In this document: piece after piece, positions 8,772 to 16,672 of the stretch
Layout: each line of letters opens with the position of its first letter
How positions within the stretch are numbered: position 1 is the first letter of the stretch
Assembly (NCBI GenBank): GCA_900119535.1
Contig: FPJT01000004.1
Span: 130,662-194,661 of the forward strand
Length of the DNA stretch: 64,000 bases
From: Ruminococcus sp. XPD3002
GTDB lineage: Bacteria > Bacillota > Clostridia > Oscillospirales > Ruminococcaceae
Direction: 5' to 3'
Program-made: the position numbers and the translations under genes
Notes under the pieces: model-generated
The model's database searches: none
Told to the model about the DNA's origin: nothing
The model's input: the letters and a program-made list of their open reading frames with translations, nothing else

Positions 8772-9296
8772 ATGGATAATTTTGCAGAACAGCTCGTAAA
8801 AAAACAGTACAGCAGCAGCGATAAGATAAAAAAAGTCGCTGTGGCTGTTATCGGTATCATCCTTACCGCAGTCTTTGCAGTCGGTTCACTTATGACAAAC
8901 GGACTTGCTATGCTTATCGGTCTGCTTATCGCTATTGCTGCGGCTGTGGGTACTTTCATGCTGATACAGAATATGTACGTTGAGTATGAGTATACCTTCA
9001 CTAACGGCGAACTGGATATCGATAAGATAATCGCCAAGAAAAAGCGCAAAGAGATGCTTACGGTGGATATAAGAAAGTTCACCGACTTCGGCAAGTACGA
9101 TGAAGCAGGCGACGAGTCCTCGGATATGACTGTTATCTTCGCTTCCGACAATATCGCATCCGGTGAGTACTTCGCCGACTTCACCCACGAGGAATACGGC
9201 AATACACGACTTGTTTTCTCTCCCGACGAGAAAATGCTCGACAATATCAAAAGAACTCTCCCCGGCACCCTGCGCCGTAAACTCTCCGAGGACTGA
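8772..9296 (+). CDS. Two-helix membrane protein, DUF6106-like
   Basis: A 174-residue protein starting MDNFAEQLVKKQYSSSDK, with AGGAGA just before the ATG; an upstream in-frame start would run through a hairpin and is unlikely. Two adjacent membrane helices (about residues 22-65) are followed by a cytosolic domain of mixed sheet and helix with a basic patch KKKRKE. The layout resembles small clostridial proteins annotated DUF6106, which I offer only as a likely match. The gene is followed directly by a copy of the long-hairpin repeat element. Confidence 0.65.
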   Translation: MDNFAEQLVKKQYSSSDKIKKVAVAVIGIILTAVFAVGSLMTNGLAMLIGLLIAIAAAVGTFMLIQNMYVEYEYTFTNGELDIDKIIAKKKRKEMLTVDIRKFTDFGKYDEAGDESSDMTVIFASDNIASGEYFADFTHEEYGNTRLVFSPDEKMLDNIKRTLPGTLRRKLSED

Positions 9297-9304
9297 TACA
9301 GTTA

Positions 9305-9540
9305 AAGTTATACATGCACTTATATCGGGGGAAACCTTTCTGAGGAAAGGTTCTCCCCCGAACCCCTTTCCAAAGACTTTTTGCCCCAAATTTTCAGCCT
9401 GACATGGCGCTCACTCACAGTATCACTAAAACAGTAGTTTTACAGGAGCGCCATGTCAGGCTGAAAATTTAAAGTAAAGGCTCCGGAATGAGATAGGATA
9501 GACCTTCTCAGAGAGTCCACCCCAATAGTACATGTAAAAA
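9305..9540 (+). repeat. Long-hairpin intergenic element, copy 1
   Basis: It begins with a hairpin (GGGGG, AACCTTTC/GAAAGGTT, CCCCC; 9327-9358), then CCCCTTTCCAAAGACTTTTT. The core is a perfect 25-bp inverted repeat: left arm 9388-9412, 33-nt loop 9413-9445, right arm 9446-9470. The tail reads AAAGTAAAGGCTC and onward. The same element recurs at 10802-11070, 17190-17430 and 49800-50110. It fills most of the gap between convergent genes. Confidence 0.85.
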
Positions 9541-9561
9541 TTACTGTACCACTATACGAAA

Positions 9562-9600
9562 AGCGCCTGACCATGCTTCTGCAAAAGTCAGGCGCTGTTT
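9562..9600. terminator. Bidirectional terminator
   Basis: Ten-base-pair inverted repeat AGCGCCTGAC (9562-9571) and GTCAGGCGCT (9587-9596), with a T-run on the + side and TTTTCG on the - side. It lies between convergent genes and can serve the minus-strand gene ending at 9608. Confidence 0.8.
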
Positions 9601-9607
9601 TTTTCTG

Positions 9608-10738
9608 TCAGCTGAGAGTTACTGGAAGTCCGTTTATCTCGATCGTTGGATCGTCAATATCTATAAGCAGGCATCTTCTGCCGTCCACTACGCTTGTCCT
9701 TACCTTATCCGCTGCGGAAGGCTTGATATTCACCGTTATTCCCGGAGCTGCAAGAACTGTCTTGTTCTCAACCAGATTGGACGCAGTAAGCGGTGTGTTT
9801 CCGCAGACCTTCTCGAATACAGGTGCTACCATTTCAACTCTTTCCTGCGGAACACCGATATCCGTGAGGATATCCTTAAGACGGAGATCATCGATAACTG
9901 TCTTATCGGTCTCCTCCTTGTTTTCTTCAACAACTTCCTGTATTTTCTCGTTGACGGTCTTTATTACCATATAGTCCAGATCGTCCCCTACTACGTTCTT
10001 AAGTATGCTCTGGAAGTTAGCCTTCTCGTTTTCGGCGGACATCACAAAGGTACATCCGAGAACGTCCTCTATGACCGAGATATTCGGCTTTGACGCAGAT
10101 TTTGCGTAGTACATAACGTGGTTTATATCACTGCTTCTGTTGCTGAATACAGGGTAAAGGAATCCGTCCGAAGGCGCCTTGCTGATGATGAGCTCGGTGT
10201 TCATTTTCTTCATTATCTCATTGTTGAAGGAATCGAAAACGAATCCGTCGCTTCCTGTGTTCACGGGACAGATAGCTGTAAGCAGATAGTTGTATATCTC
10301 GTCCTCGCCCTCTGCGTACTCGTCATTCTTGTCCTTCTTACGGATAGTGTATGTGCAGTAAGCTGTGATGACTGCAAAGGGACCTGTATAGGCTATATTA
10401 TTTGCAATGTGGTTGAGGAAATTCTCACAGAGCACCTCGTCCTTAAGCTCGGAACGCAGAAGAGTGTAGAGCATCTCCTGCGGCTTGCCCTCCTCGTATG
10501 CCTCATTCGGGAACTCGTATTCAACAAAGGACTTGCCTACGTTTGTGTTAAGGACTTTTTTAAGAGTCTCATCATATACATCATGCTCCTCTACGGGCAT
10601 GGTAAGACATGAATTCACATGGTGATAGCGAAGGTTCTTTTCAGCGTCTATGAAGCCTGTAAGTACTCTTTCCATTATGAAAAAACCGCTCTTGTCGGAA
10701 AAATTCTTTTTTATCTCTGCTGTCTCTTTTTTATTCAT
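9608..10738 (-). CDS. DUF4317 family protein
   Basis: A 376-residue soluble protein starting MNKKETAEIKKNFSDKSG. It matches my recollection of the clostridial DUF4317 family, whose role is unknown. No catalytic motif stands out; the sequence is mixed alpha/beta with a Lys/Glu-rich stretch (KTVNEKIQEVVEENKEETDK) and ends in IDIDDPTIEINGLPVTL. The start is set at 10738 because GGAAG lies just upstream; the longer frame lacks a site. A good promoter is at 10772-10800. It has no operon partner. Confidence 0.75.
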   Translation of the reverse strand: MNKKETAEIKKNFSDKSGFFIMERVLTGFIDAEKNLRYHHVNSCLTMPVEEHDVYDETLKKVLNTNVGKSFVEYEFPNEAYEEGKPQEMLYTLLRSELKDEVLCENFLNHIANNIAYTGPFAVITAYCTYTIRKKDKNDEYAEGEDEIYNYLLTAICPVNTGSDGFVFDSFNNEIMKKMNTELIISKAPSDGFLYPVFSNRSSDINHVMYYAKSASKPNISVIEDVLGCTFVMSAENEKANFQSILKNVVGDDLDYMVIKTVNEKIQEVVEENKEETDKTVIDDLRLKDILTDIGVPQERVEMVAPVFEKVCGNTPLTASNLVENKTVLAAPGITVNIKPSAADKVRTSVVDGRRCLLIDIDDPTIEINGLPVTLS

Positions 10739-10771
10739 GATATAACTTCCTTTCTTGTTTCGTGCCTTTTT

Positions 10772-10800
10772 ATTATACATCATCCGAAGAAAAAATGCAA
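10772..10800 (-). promoter_or_regulatory. Sigma-A promoter of the DUF4317 gene
   Basis: On the minus strand TTGCAT (10800-10795), a 17-base spacer and TATAAT (10777-10772), in the context GATGTATAAT. Confidence 0.75.
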
Positions 10801-10801
10801 G

Positions 10802-11070
10802 AGTTGTAAGCCTACAGGAGTTTATATGTGTTTTATTGAGCAGAACTATTTGAGAAAGATTTCTTCTCGATCATTTCAGAGCCTTTACTTTAAATTTTAA
10901 GCCTTACAGGGTACTCATGTAAAACTATCAGTTTAGTAATACTATGAGTGAGTACCCTGTAAGGCTTAAAATTTGGGGCAGAAAGTCTTTGGAAAGGGGT
11001 TCGGGGAAGAACCTTTCCTCAGAAAGGTTTTCCCCGATAAATTCACATAAACTCCTGTATGCGTACAACT
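10802..11070 (-). repeat. Long-hairpin intergenic element, copy 2
   Basis: Same family as 9305-9540, on the opposite strand. The arms are 10892-10916 and 10950-10974, a perfect 25-bp inverted repeat with a 33-nt loop. The stem sequence differs from copy 1 at five positions, all compensated. The ends show an outer inverted repeat, AGTTGTA plus TACAGGAGTTTAT (about 10802-10830 against 11041-11070). The CCCC-side hairpin faces the 3' end of the cellulase gene, whose stop it nearly touches. Confidence 0.85.
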
Positions 11071-11071
11071 T

Positions 11072-13135
11072 TTATAATGCACCTTTCATGATGCCGTCAA
11101 GGATAGTGTTGTTCCACGTAAGATCATTTCTGCGGAATATACCGAAAGAATCCTCGCCGCCTGCAAGCTGTCCGTTATCCCAGATAAAGCACTTGATTCC
11201 ATTGGTATTTGCAGCTGAGATATAATAGTTGAAATAATCTGCTCTTGTCTGGTCGTCTGCTGCTGCCACACATCCGAACTCGGTTATAACAACAGGTACT
11301 CCCTTATCGACGAACATCTGCTTTATCTTTGCGAATTTAGCGTCCAGTTCGCTTGTTTCGGAAACTCCGAATGATGTGCTTTTACCTGACGAGAATTTCC
11401 ACGGTGCATAGTAGTGGAGGGACAGCGCTATGTGATCGTCCTTAGGTATCTCCATGTCCTGCATTGCGCTTACCTCTGCGGATGCCGCATAGGTAGTTAC
11501 AAGGAGTGTGCGGTCCTGATTCGAGCCGCCTGTATTTCTTACCGTGTTGACAAAATCCTTTGCATAGCGGTTTATAACATCCCTTTCGGCAGATGTACCG
11601 CCTGTCCATTCATTATTGCTTCCGATAGTACGGGGTTCGTTCATACCCTCGAATATAAGGTGGTCGTCATAGTCTGCGAAATACTCGGCTATCTGCTTCC
11701 ATATAGCCTTAAGGCGCTTGCTGTCGTTTTCATACTCTGAATCCGTCGGGTTGAACCATATATAGTCATCGTGGTGCATATTGATTATTACGTACATGTT
11801 CTCGCTGAATGCATAGTCCACAACTTCCTTTACACGTCCAAGCCACTCGGGCTGTATCGTATCGCCGTCCATATGCTCGCCCCATGTAACAGGTATTCTT
11901 ATGGCGTTGAAGCCTGCTTTTCTGACGTTCTTTATCATGTCGGCAGTTGCTTTAGGGTTGCCCCAGCCTGTTTCGGTATCGAGACCTGTATTCTCGGTGT
12001 TGTAGGATTCAAGTGAATTTCCCAGATTCCAGCCGACCTTTATTTCCCTTAATATCTCATTTGTACTTCTGAAGCCTGTTTCGACTTTCTCGGGACGCTC
12101 TGTAGTTTCCTCTGCCGCAGCCTCGGGTGGAGCGCCTGTACTGTATTTTATCATTACGGAATCCAGTGTTACAGAATCCTGCTGACTCCACCAGTATCCC
12201 AGTGAAAGCTCACTGTCATACCTTGCAAATTTCTTTATCCTGTCGGGAAGTATCCACGTCAGTGAAAGTTTGGAGTCGTTTGTGAACACAGCCGAATCGG
12301 GTGACTGATACTTGCTTTCGCCTCTTTCACAGCCGAAAGCTCCCGTAAACTTGCCAAGTGTACCTGCACCGCTTATATTGTAGGTCACAGCCTGTATGAC
12401 TGCATCCTCGGGGAGCTGGTCCTTAGCGGAGAAACGGATGAATTTATCATCGCCGTCATATCTTACGCTCTGTCCGACGTTTACAGCAAGAGCGCCGTCA
12501 ACGGGTATCTCCTTTGTACGGGTGTAGGTACAAACAACGCTGTCAAGGCGTATGCTCTCTGTATTTCCCCACCAGTAGCCGAAAAGCACCTTTCCGTTAG
12601 TGGAGATATAGTCCTTTATCTCATCCGGAACGTTCCACGTTATCTCTCCGTATTTTCCCTGTGTAGGAGCGGAGAAGTCTTCGGACTGATACCAGCCGTC
12701 ATTAGTAGCCACAGGACAGCTGTTGTTTACAGCAATGCCGCATCCGCCCTTGAATTCACCTATATCCCTGTCATCGGGAGAATAGATTATAAACGTGAAC
12801 GACTGTATATCATCGCCGTCCTCGATAAAATCGGAGAGAGGAAGGAGAACTGTATTTTTTCCTTCTGTCCGTTCTATTATCTTATCGGGAGTAGTCTGGG
12901 TTCCCATAGAGGAAGTTACTATCTCCTTTAAGCTTACGTTCTCTGTATGCACTTGCGTGACGACCTCCTCTGCATTGTCGGGGACAGCAGTTGATTTTGG
13001 GGCTCTGGTAGCGTTGAATTCTACATGTGAATCAAACGACAGATCATCCGATGAACGATCGGTCTTGCCGCCGCAGCCTGTAACCGAAAACGCAACGGTC
13101 AACGCAGCAGCGAGTGATAAAAATTTTTTAAACAT
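11072..13135 (-). CDS. GH5 endoglucanase lipoprotein with two tandem N-terminal binding-type modules
   Basis: Surface cellulase of 687 residues. It begins with a lipoprotein signal (MFKKFLSLAAALTVAFSVTGC, lipobox VTGC). Two related beta-sandwich-like modules follow (about 75-195 and 200-330), each ending in a Trp-rich motif, FGYWWGNTESIRLDSV and LGYWWSQQDSVTLDSV; these resemble Ruminococcus carbohydrate-binding modules, perhaps CBM80, though I cannot fix the family. The GH5 domain runs from about 345 to the end: WNLGNSLE, acid/base Glu in FEGMNEPR, nucleophile Glu in VVITEFGC. The subfamily looks like GH5_4 (endoglucanase, xyloglucanase or lichenase). It lacks a dockerin and so would be membrane-anchored. 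The start at 13135 gives a proper signal peptide. Confidence 0.9.
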   Translation of the reverse strand: MFKKFLSLAAALTVAFSVTGCGGKTDRSSDDLSFDSHVEFNATRAPKSTAVPDNAEEVVTQVHTENVSLKEIVTSSMGTQTTPDKIIERTEGKNTVLLPLSDFIEDGDDIQSFTFIIYSPDDRDIGEFKGGCGIAVNNSCPVATNDGWYQSEDFSAPTQGKYGEITWNVPDEIKDYISTNGKVLFGYWWGNTESIRLDSVVCTYTRTKEIPVDGALAVNVGQSVRYDGDDKFIRFSAKDQLPEDAVIQAVTYNISGAGTLGKFTGAFGCERGESKYQSPDSAVFTNDSKLSLTWILPDRIKKFARYDSELSLGYWWSQQDSVTLDSVMIKYSTGAPPEAAAEETTERPEKVETGFRSTNEILREIKVGWNLGNSLESYNTENTGLDTETGWGNPKATADMIKNVRKAGFNAIRIPVTWGEHMDGDTIQPEWLGRVKEVVDYAFSENMYVIINMHHDDYIWFNPTDSEYENDSKRLKAIWKQIAEYFADYDDHLIFEGMNEPRTIGSNNEWTGGTSAERDVINRYAKDFVNTVRNTGGSNQDRTLLVTTYAASAEVSAMQDMEIPKDDHIALSLHYYAPWKFSSGKSTSFGVSETSELDAKFAKIKQMFVDKGVPVVITEFGCVAAADDQTRADYFNYYISAANTNGIKCFIWDNGQLAGGEDSFGIFRRNDLTWNNTILDGIMKGAL

Positions 13136-13297
13136 GGTAGTGCCCATCCTATATTTATATACAATGTTTATATATAAATAGATTATAACATGTTTTTTCA
13201 TAATTTGCAATAGATTATGCAGGTTCTAACAAAAAAACAAATAAAAAATATGTTAAATTGTTTGTTTTGACATTGTGGTTACAAATTGGATTAGCCC
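13136..13297. other. Divergent intergenic region with AT-rich inverted repeat
   Basis: The gap between the cellulase gene and the ECF transporter gene. At about 13150-13182 lies an AT-only inverted repeat (TATTTATATA ... TATATAAATA) just upstream of the cellulase start, which could be an operator or a weak hairpin in the cellulase leader. Nothing else is recognisable. Confidence 0.4.
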
Positions 13298-13326
13298 TTG
13301 ACAATTCAGGAAATATATGTTAGAAT
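13298..13326 (+). promoter_or_regulatory. Sigma-A promoter of the ECF transporter gene
   Basis: TTGACA (13298-13303), a 17-base spacer and TAGAAT (13321-13326). The short leader carries a self-complementary 14-mer TCCTCTTAAGAGGA (13343-13356) before the ribosome binding site AAGGAGG. Confidence 0.75.
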
Positions 13327-13381
13327 AATGGCGTTGTATTGTATCCTCTTAAGAGGAATAATAACAAGGAGGAATTTAATA

Positions 13382-14005
13382 ATGAAAACAAAGTTCGACA
13401 CCAAATCACTGGTATTGCTCGGTCTGTTATCGGCTATCGTTATCATCTTCTCATTTACACCGATAGGCACTATCCCGATAGGACCGCTTTCCATCACCCT
13501 TAATACCATCCCGATAGCTATTGCAGCTGTTGTCCTCGGACCCATAGGTGGACTCATCGTGGGAGCCGTATTCGGTTTATGCAGCTTTCTTCAGTGCTTC
13601 GGAATAGGCGTTCTCAGCGGTATGGGCGCTGCTACACTTCAGATCAGTCCTGTACTGACATTCGTTCAGCGTTTTGTTGCAAGAGCTCTCGACGGATTTA
13701 TCGTGGGATGTCTCTTCAGACTTATCGCAAGATCAGGCAAGGTTTCAAGAGCAAGCTTTATCACAGGCTTTTTCACAGCATTCCTTAATACACTGTTCTT
13801 TATGGGTGCTCTTATCCTCTTCTTCGGAAACTCGGAGTACATCCAGAACCTTCAGGGCGGAAAGAACGTTCTCGCATTTGTTATCGGTATGATCGGAGTA
13901 AATGCACTTCTCGAACTGCTGGCTACAACTGTAATAACAGGTGCTGTCGGAACAGCGCTTTATAAGGCAAAGCTCATACAGCTTCCCGAATCCAAAAAAG
14001 AATAA
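13382..14005 (+). CDS. ECF transporter S component
   Basis: Substrate-binding membrane subunit of an energy-coupling-factor vitamin transporter, working with a shared EcfAAT module encoded elsewhere. The 207 residues form about six membrane helices; the segment LSITLNTIPIAIAAVVLGPIGG and the following GAVFGLCSFLQ are typical of this family. The layout is closest to pantothenate-type (PanT-like) S components, but substrate choice is a guess and no riboswitch precedes it. The start at 13382 follows AAGGAGG at 13366-13372. It is monocistronic, with its own promoter and terminator. Confidence 0.8.
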   Translation: MKTKFDTKSLVLLGLLSAIVIIFSFTPIGTIPIGPLSITLNTIPIAIAAVVLGPIGGLIVGAVFGLCSFLQCFGIGVLSGMGAATLQISPVLTFVQRFVARALDGFIVGCLFRLIARSGKVSRASFITGFFTAFLNTLFFMGALILFFGNSEYIQNLQGGKNVLAFVIGMIGVNALLELLATTVITGAVGTALYKAKLIQLPESKKE

Positions 14006-14024
14006 ACAAATGATATGATACAAC

Positions 14025-14056
14025 AAAAGCGTCCCTGACAGCAGGGGCGCTTTTTT
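14025..14056 (+). terminator. Terminator of the ECF transporter gene
   Basis: Hairpin GCGTCCCTG/CAGGGGCGC (14029-14037, 14042-14050) followed by six T. It overlaps the 3' end of the convergent gene at 14055. Confidence 0.85.
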
Positions 14057-14780
14057 ATCTCTTGTACCTTTTCGCAGAGCGCATTTCTCTTTCAAATCTG
14101 TCATCTGCACTCTCATTTTCAAACAAGACATAGCTGTACCTGTTCTTGTATCTCGCAAGGTACAGTTTTGTTTTCCAGCTTGCCGAATCAGGCAGACGTG
14201 TCATGAACCTGCCCTCGGGTGTGTAGTACACAGCATAGTTGTAATAATAGGTATGATGCTTGCCGTGATGCTTTACAACCTCTATATGGTCCACATCTAT
14301 CTCGGCGCACTCGATACTGTCATCAGCCGAAAGCCATATGCCCTGTCTCACAAGGAGGACTATATATACTACCCCGAATACAAAAAATACACCAACAATT
14401 ACCAGAACTGTCGCATATTTTTCAGTACTGGAGATCAGCGTTATCAGACTTATCACTATCGGAGCAATAAGCATTACGAGTCCCGTGCCTTTTCCAACAC
14501 TTTTTGAAGCGTCAAACTGTTCGCGTTCCCTTCCCGTCATCTGCCTCCAGACAAGTTCCCTTGCACTTTCTATTTTTTCACGTTCCTCTGCTCTCGGATG
14601 ATTTATTATCAGATAAGCTATGATATGCACGGCTATGAATATCAGCGCCATTCCGAGAAACAGTATAGAATCGGGATCATAAATACCGATAAAGATCGCC
14701 GCATAAGAAGTCACCAGAGCTATAATAAACACTATGTGTCCATATCCGCGGAAAGGATGCTTGTATTTTAGAAAAAACAT
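14055..14780 (-). CDS. Four-helix membrane protein, unknown function
   Basis: A 241-residue protein I do not recognise. Helix pairs lie at about residues 16-60 and 97-145, separated by a charged cytosolic segment (ERREKIESARELVWRQMTGRE-like). The C-terminal 90 residues form a soluble domain with HHGKHHTYYYNYAVYYTPEGRF and a basic end. The start lies one base after the GH25 stop, so the two genes are clearly co-transcribed; a role linked to the cell envelope is an inference from that alone. Confidence 0.7.
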   Translation of the reverse strand: MFFLKYKHPFRGYGHIVFIIALVTSYAAIFIGIYDPDSILFLGMALIFIAVHIIAYLIINHPRAEEREKIESARELVWRQMTGREREQFDASKSVGKGTGLVMLIAPIVISLITLISSTEKYATVLVIVGVFFVFGVVYIVLLVRQGIWLSADDSIECAEIDVDHIEVVKHHGKHHTYYYNYAVYYTPEGRFMTRLPDSASWKTKLYLARYKNRYSYVLFENESADDRFEREMRSAKRYKR

Positions 14781-14781
14781 T

Positions 14782-15741
14782 TTATTCTTCTCCGTAATCT
14801 CTGAAGCATATATTCATATCAACTCTGCCTGAAACTCCGGGGACTGTTCCGTCCGAGGAGTACTGCCATATCCTGAAATCATAGTAGTATGATGGTTCTC
14901 TTCCGTATTCCGCAAGCCAGAAATCATAGTCCTTTACCCTCGGAAGGTCAAGCTTCTTCATGGCTGTGTTCTTGTTCTGATATATCATGGGAGTATAGCC
15001 TGCCGAACGTACTCTTTCACAGAATGCCACACAGCAGTCTGCAAGTGTATCTACCGATACGGAATCTGTACGGGCATGGTCGTCTGCTATCATTTCCCAG
15101 TCGAATACAACGGGATAGGTTATGTTACAGCCCTCTATGGCGTTCAGTACGGTATCCGCTTCCTCAATTGCTTCTTCGGTATTGACTGCCTGCGAGAAAA
15201 AGTATACCCCGACTTTTATTCCTGCGGCATCTGCTTCACGGATGTTCTTTCCGCAGCTTTCGTCCATCTCTATGATGCCGCCGCCGTATGTACGATAACC
15301 CACACGGATTATAGCAAAATCAATACCTGCTTCCTTTACCTTTTTCCAGTCTATCTCTCCCTGATGCTGGGAAATATCGATTCCTGCATAGGATACTATC
15401 TCGTTGTTGTCCTTGTAGAACGAATAGCCGTTTCGGCTCACAAGCTTGTCCATATCAAGCTCACTTGCAGGTACATCGCCGTATACAGGGATGAAAGTCT
15501 CACCCAGTGCGCTGTCGTGGACGAGTATCTTCTTGCCGTCAAGCTGATAGAAGGTCTCTTCCTTTTCTATCACGGGACGTGAGCGTATCTCGGGATCTTC
15601 CGATACATTTGTGCTTGCAGGTACTGCTCTGTTGTTGTCCCTGAGAAAGCATATCCATATGATAAATACCGACATTACAAGTATTATTATCGCTTCGAGT
15701 ATTGCTATCAGTCTAAGTCTGAAATTCTGTGATCCTGACAT
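14782..15741 (-). CDS. GH25 family lysozyme, membrane-anchored
   Basis: Muramidase that cleaves between MurNAc and GlcNAc in peptidoglycan. The 319-residue protein has an N-terminal membrane anchor (about residues 10-32) and then a short Ser/Thr-rich linker. The GH25 domain starts at about 118 with the hallmark YAGIDISQHQGEIDW, continues with IIRVGYRTYGGG and the catalytic region VVFDWEM, and ends with FRIWQYSSDGTVPGVSGRVDMN. GGAGGAT precedes the ATG. It heads a two-gene operon with the membrane protein at 14055. Confidence 0.92.
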   Translation of the reverse strand: MSGSQNFRLRLIAILEAIIILVMSVFIIWICFLRDNNRAVPASTNVSEDPEIRSRPVIEKEETFYQLDGKKILVHDSALGETFIPVYGDVPASELDMDKLVSRNGYSFYKDNNEIVSYAGIDISQHQGEIDWKKVKEAGIDFAIIRVGYRTYGGGIIEMDESCGKNIREADAAGIKVGVYFFSQAVNTEEAIEEADTVLNAIEGCNITYPVVFDWEMIADDHARTDSVSVDTLADCCVAFCERVRSAGYTPMIYQNKNTAMKKLDLPRVKDYDFWLAEYGREPSYYYDFRIWQYSSDGTVPGVSGRVDMNICFRDYGEE

Positions 15742-15795
15742 TTTATCCTCCGTTTGTCTTTTAACTTGAAAAGGGGGAGCTCCCCCCTTGTAATA

Positions 15796-15824
15796 ATGAT
15801 ATCACATTTTTCGTCAGATGTAAA
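15796..15824 (-). promoter_or_regulatory. Promoter of the GH25 operon
   Basis: Minus strand: TTTACA (15824-15819), a 17-base spacer and TATCAT (15801-15796), in a TGTGA context. A GC-rich self-complementary stretch (AAGGGGGGAGCTCCCCCTT) lies between it and the start codon. Confidence 0.6.
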
Positions 15825-15868
15825 CACATCCCGTCAGAATTTACATTATTTTTGCATATGATACTAAC

Positions 15869-16438
15869 TCAGATAACGCCGAGACCGTCCAGAAGGAGCT
15901 TAAGTCCGATGACTATGAGTACCGCTCCGCCTGCTATCTGCGCCTTGTCATCGTACTTGCTTCCGAAGCGGTTGCCTATTACTACTCCAGCAAGACAGAC
16001 CGCAAATGTTATCGCTCCGATGACAGATACCGAGAACAGAAGCTTTGCCTGCTCTGCTGCAAATACGATACCTACCGCAAGTGCATCTATACTTGTAGCT
16101 ATCGCAAGGAGTGTTAGTTCCTTTATGTCAAGCCTGTAGACCGATGTTTCCTTTTCCTCATTGCGGTCTTTTATGGCCTCGAATATCATCTTTCCGCCGA
16201 TAAAGCCAAGCAGTACAAATGCTACCCAGTGGCTGAACCTGCTCATATATGCCTCGAAGCGAACTCCCAGCAAGAAGCCTATTATCGGCATCAAAAACTG
16301 GAAAAAGCCGAAGAATAATGCTGTTATCACCGCTCCCCTGCGGTCTATTTTTTTCATGCAGAGTCCCTTACAGACCGAGACGGAAAAAGCATCTGATGCC
16401 AGTCCGAATGATAAAAGTACAAGTTCAGTTAAACCCAT
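15869..16438 (-). CDS. mntP: MntP-family manganese efflux pump
   Basis: Putative Mn2+ exporter in the cytoplasmic membrane. The 189 residues form six helices in two halves, each with an acidic membrane motif: LASDAFSVSVCKG and ATSIDALAVGIVFA. The start at 16438 begins the protein MGLTELVLLSFGLASDAF. A longer open frame to 16528 is rejected because it would be translated out of the riboswitch and its terminator. GGAAGG lies at 16450-16455. Expression is very probably controlled by the manganese riboswitch directly upstream. Confidence 0.92.
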   Translation of the reverse strand: MGLTELVLLSFGLASDAFSVSVCKGLCMKKIDRRGAVITALFFGFFQFLMPIIGFLLGVRFEAYMSRFSHWVAFVLLGFIGGKMIFEAIKDRNEEKETSVYRLDIKELTLLAIATSIDALAVGIVFAAEQAKLLFSVSVIGAITFAVCLAGVVIGNRFGSKYDDKAQIAGGAVLIVIGLKLLLDGLGVI

Positions 16439-16456
16439 TGCCAAAAACGTCCTTCC

Positions 16457-16484
16457 AAAAAAAAATCGGATACCTTCGTACCCG
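16457..16484 (-). terminator. Riboswitch expression-platform terminator
   Basis: Minus strand: CGGGTAC (16484-16478) pairs with GTATCCG (16473-16467), followed by nine T (16465-16457). An upstream GTACC (16501-16497) can pair instead with the 5' strand of this hairpin (GGGTAC), giving a classic anti-terminator choice. Confidence 0.85.
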
Positions 16485-16612
16485 AAAAGCAACTCAGGTA
16501 CAGCCGGAAAGCCATACATGAGTCTCATTATTTAATGCAAAACCGGATCTTCCGATCAGTATGTCGGCTTGCCACACAGCCATGCTGTGCTAACTACTCC
16601 CTCACATTTACA
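16485..16612 (-). ncRNA. yybP-ykoY manganese riboswitch controlling mntP
   Basis: The aptamer spans about 16607-16516 on the minus strand. P1 can form between ATGTGA (16607-16602) and TCATGT (16521-16516 side). The conserved L1 signature GGGAGTAG follows P1, the L3 signature CGACATAC lies mid-way, and GAGAC precedes the P1 closing strand, matching the conserved features of this Mn2+-sensing class. A terminator/anti-terminator pair follows. Known family behaviour is that Mn2+ binding turns on the downstream efflux gene. Class assignment is by eye. Confidence 0.87.
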
Positions 16613-16618
16613 GCTTTT

Positions 16619-16647
16619 ATTATACATTATATTCAGGAGCAAGTCAA
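16619..16647 (-). promoter_or_regulatory. Promoter of the mntP riboswitch transcript
   Basis: Minus strand: TTGACT (16647-16642), a 17-base spacer and TATAAT (16624-16619). Transcription would start near 16612, just ahead of the aptamer. Confidence 0.8.
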
Positions 16648-16672
16648 TAAATAACCGTTTTATAATACTAAC

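Noticed and set aside
9305..11070. Insertion sequence flanking the DUF4317 gene (composite transposon)
   Set aside because: Two copies of the long-hairpin element flank the gene in opposite orientation, but there is no transposase, and the other copies are single and tied to gene 3' ends.
16439..16528. N-terminal extension of MntP
   Set aside because: The extra codons are the riboswitch expression platform, and the family start matches the ATG at 16438.
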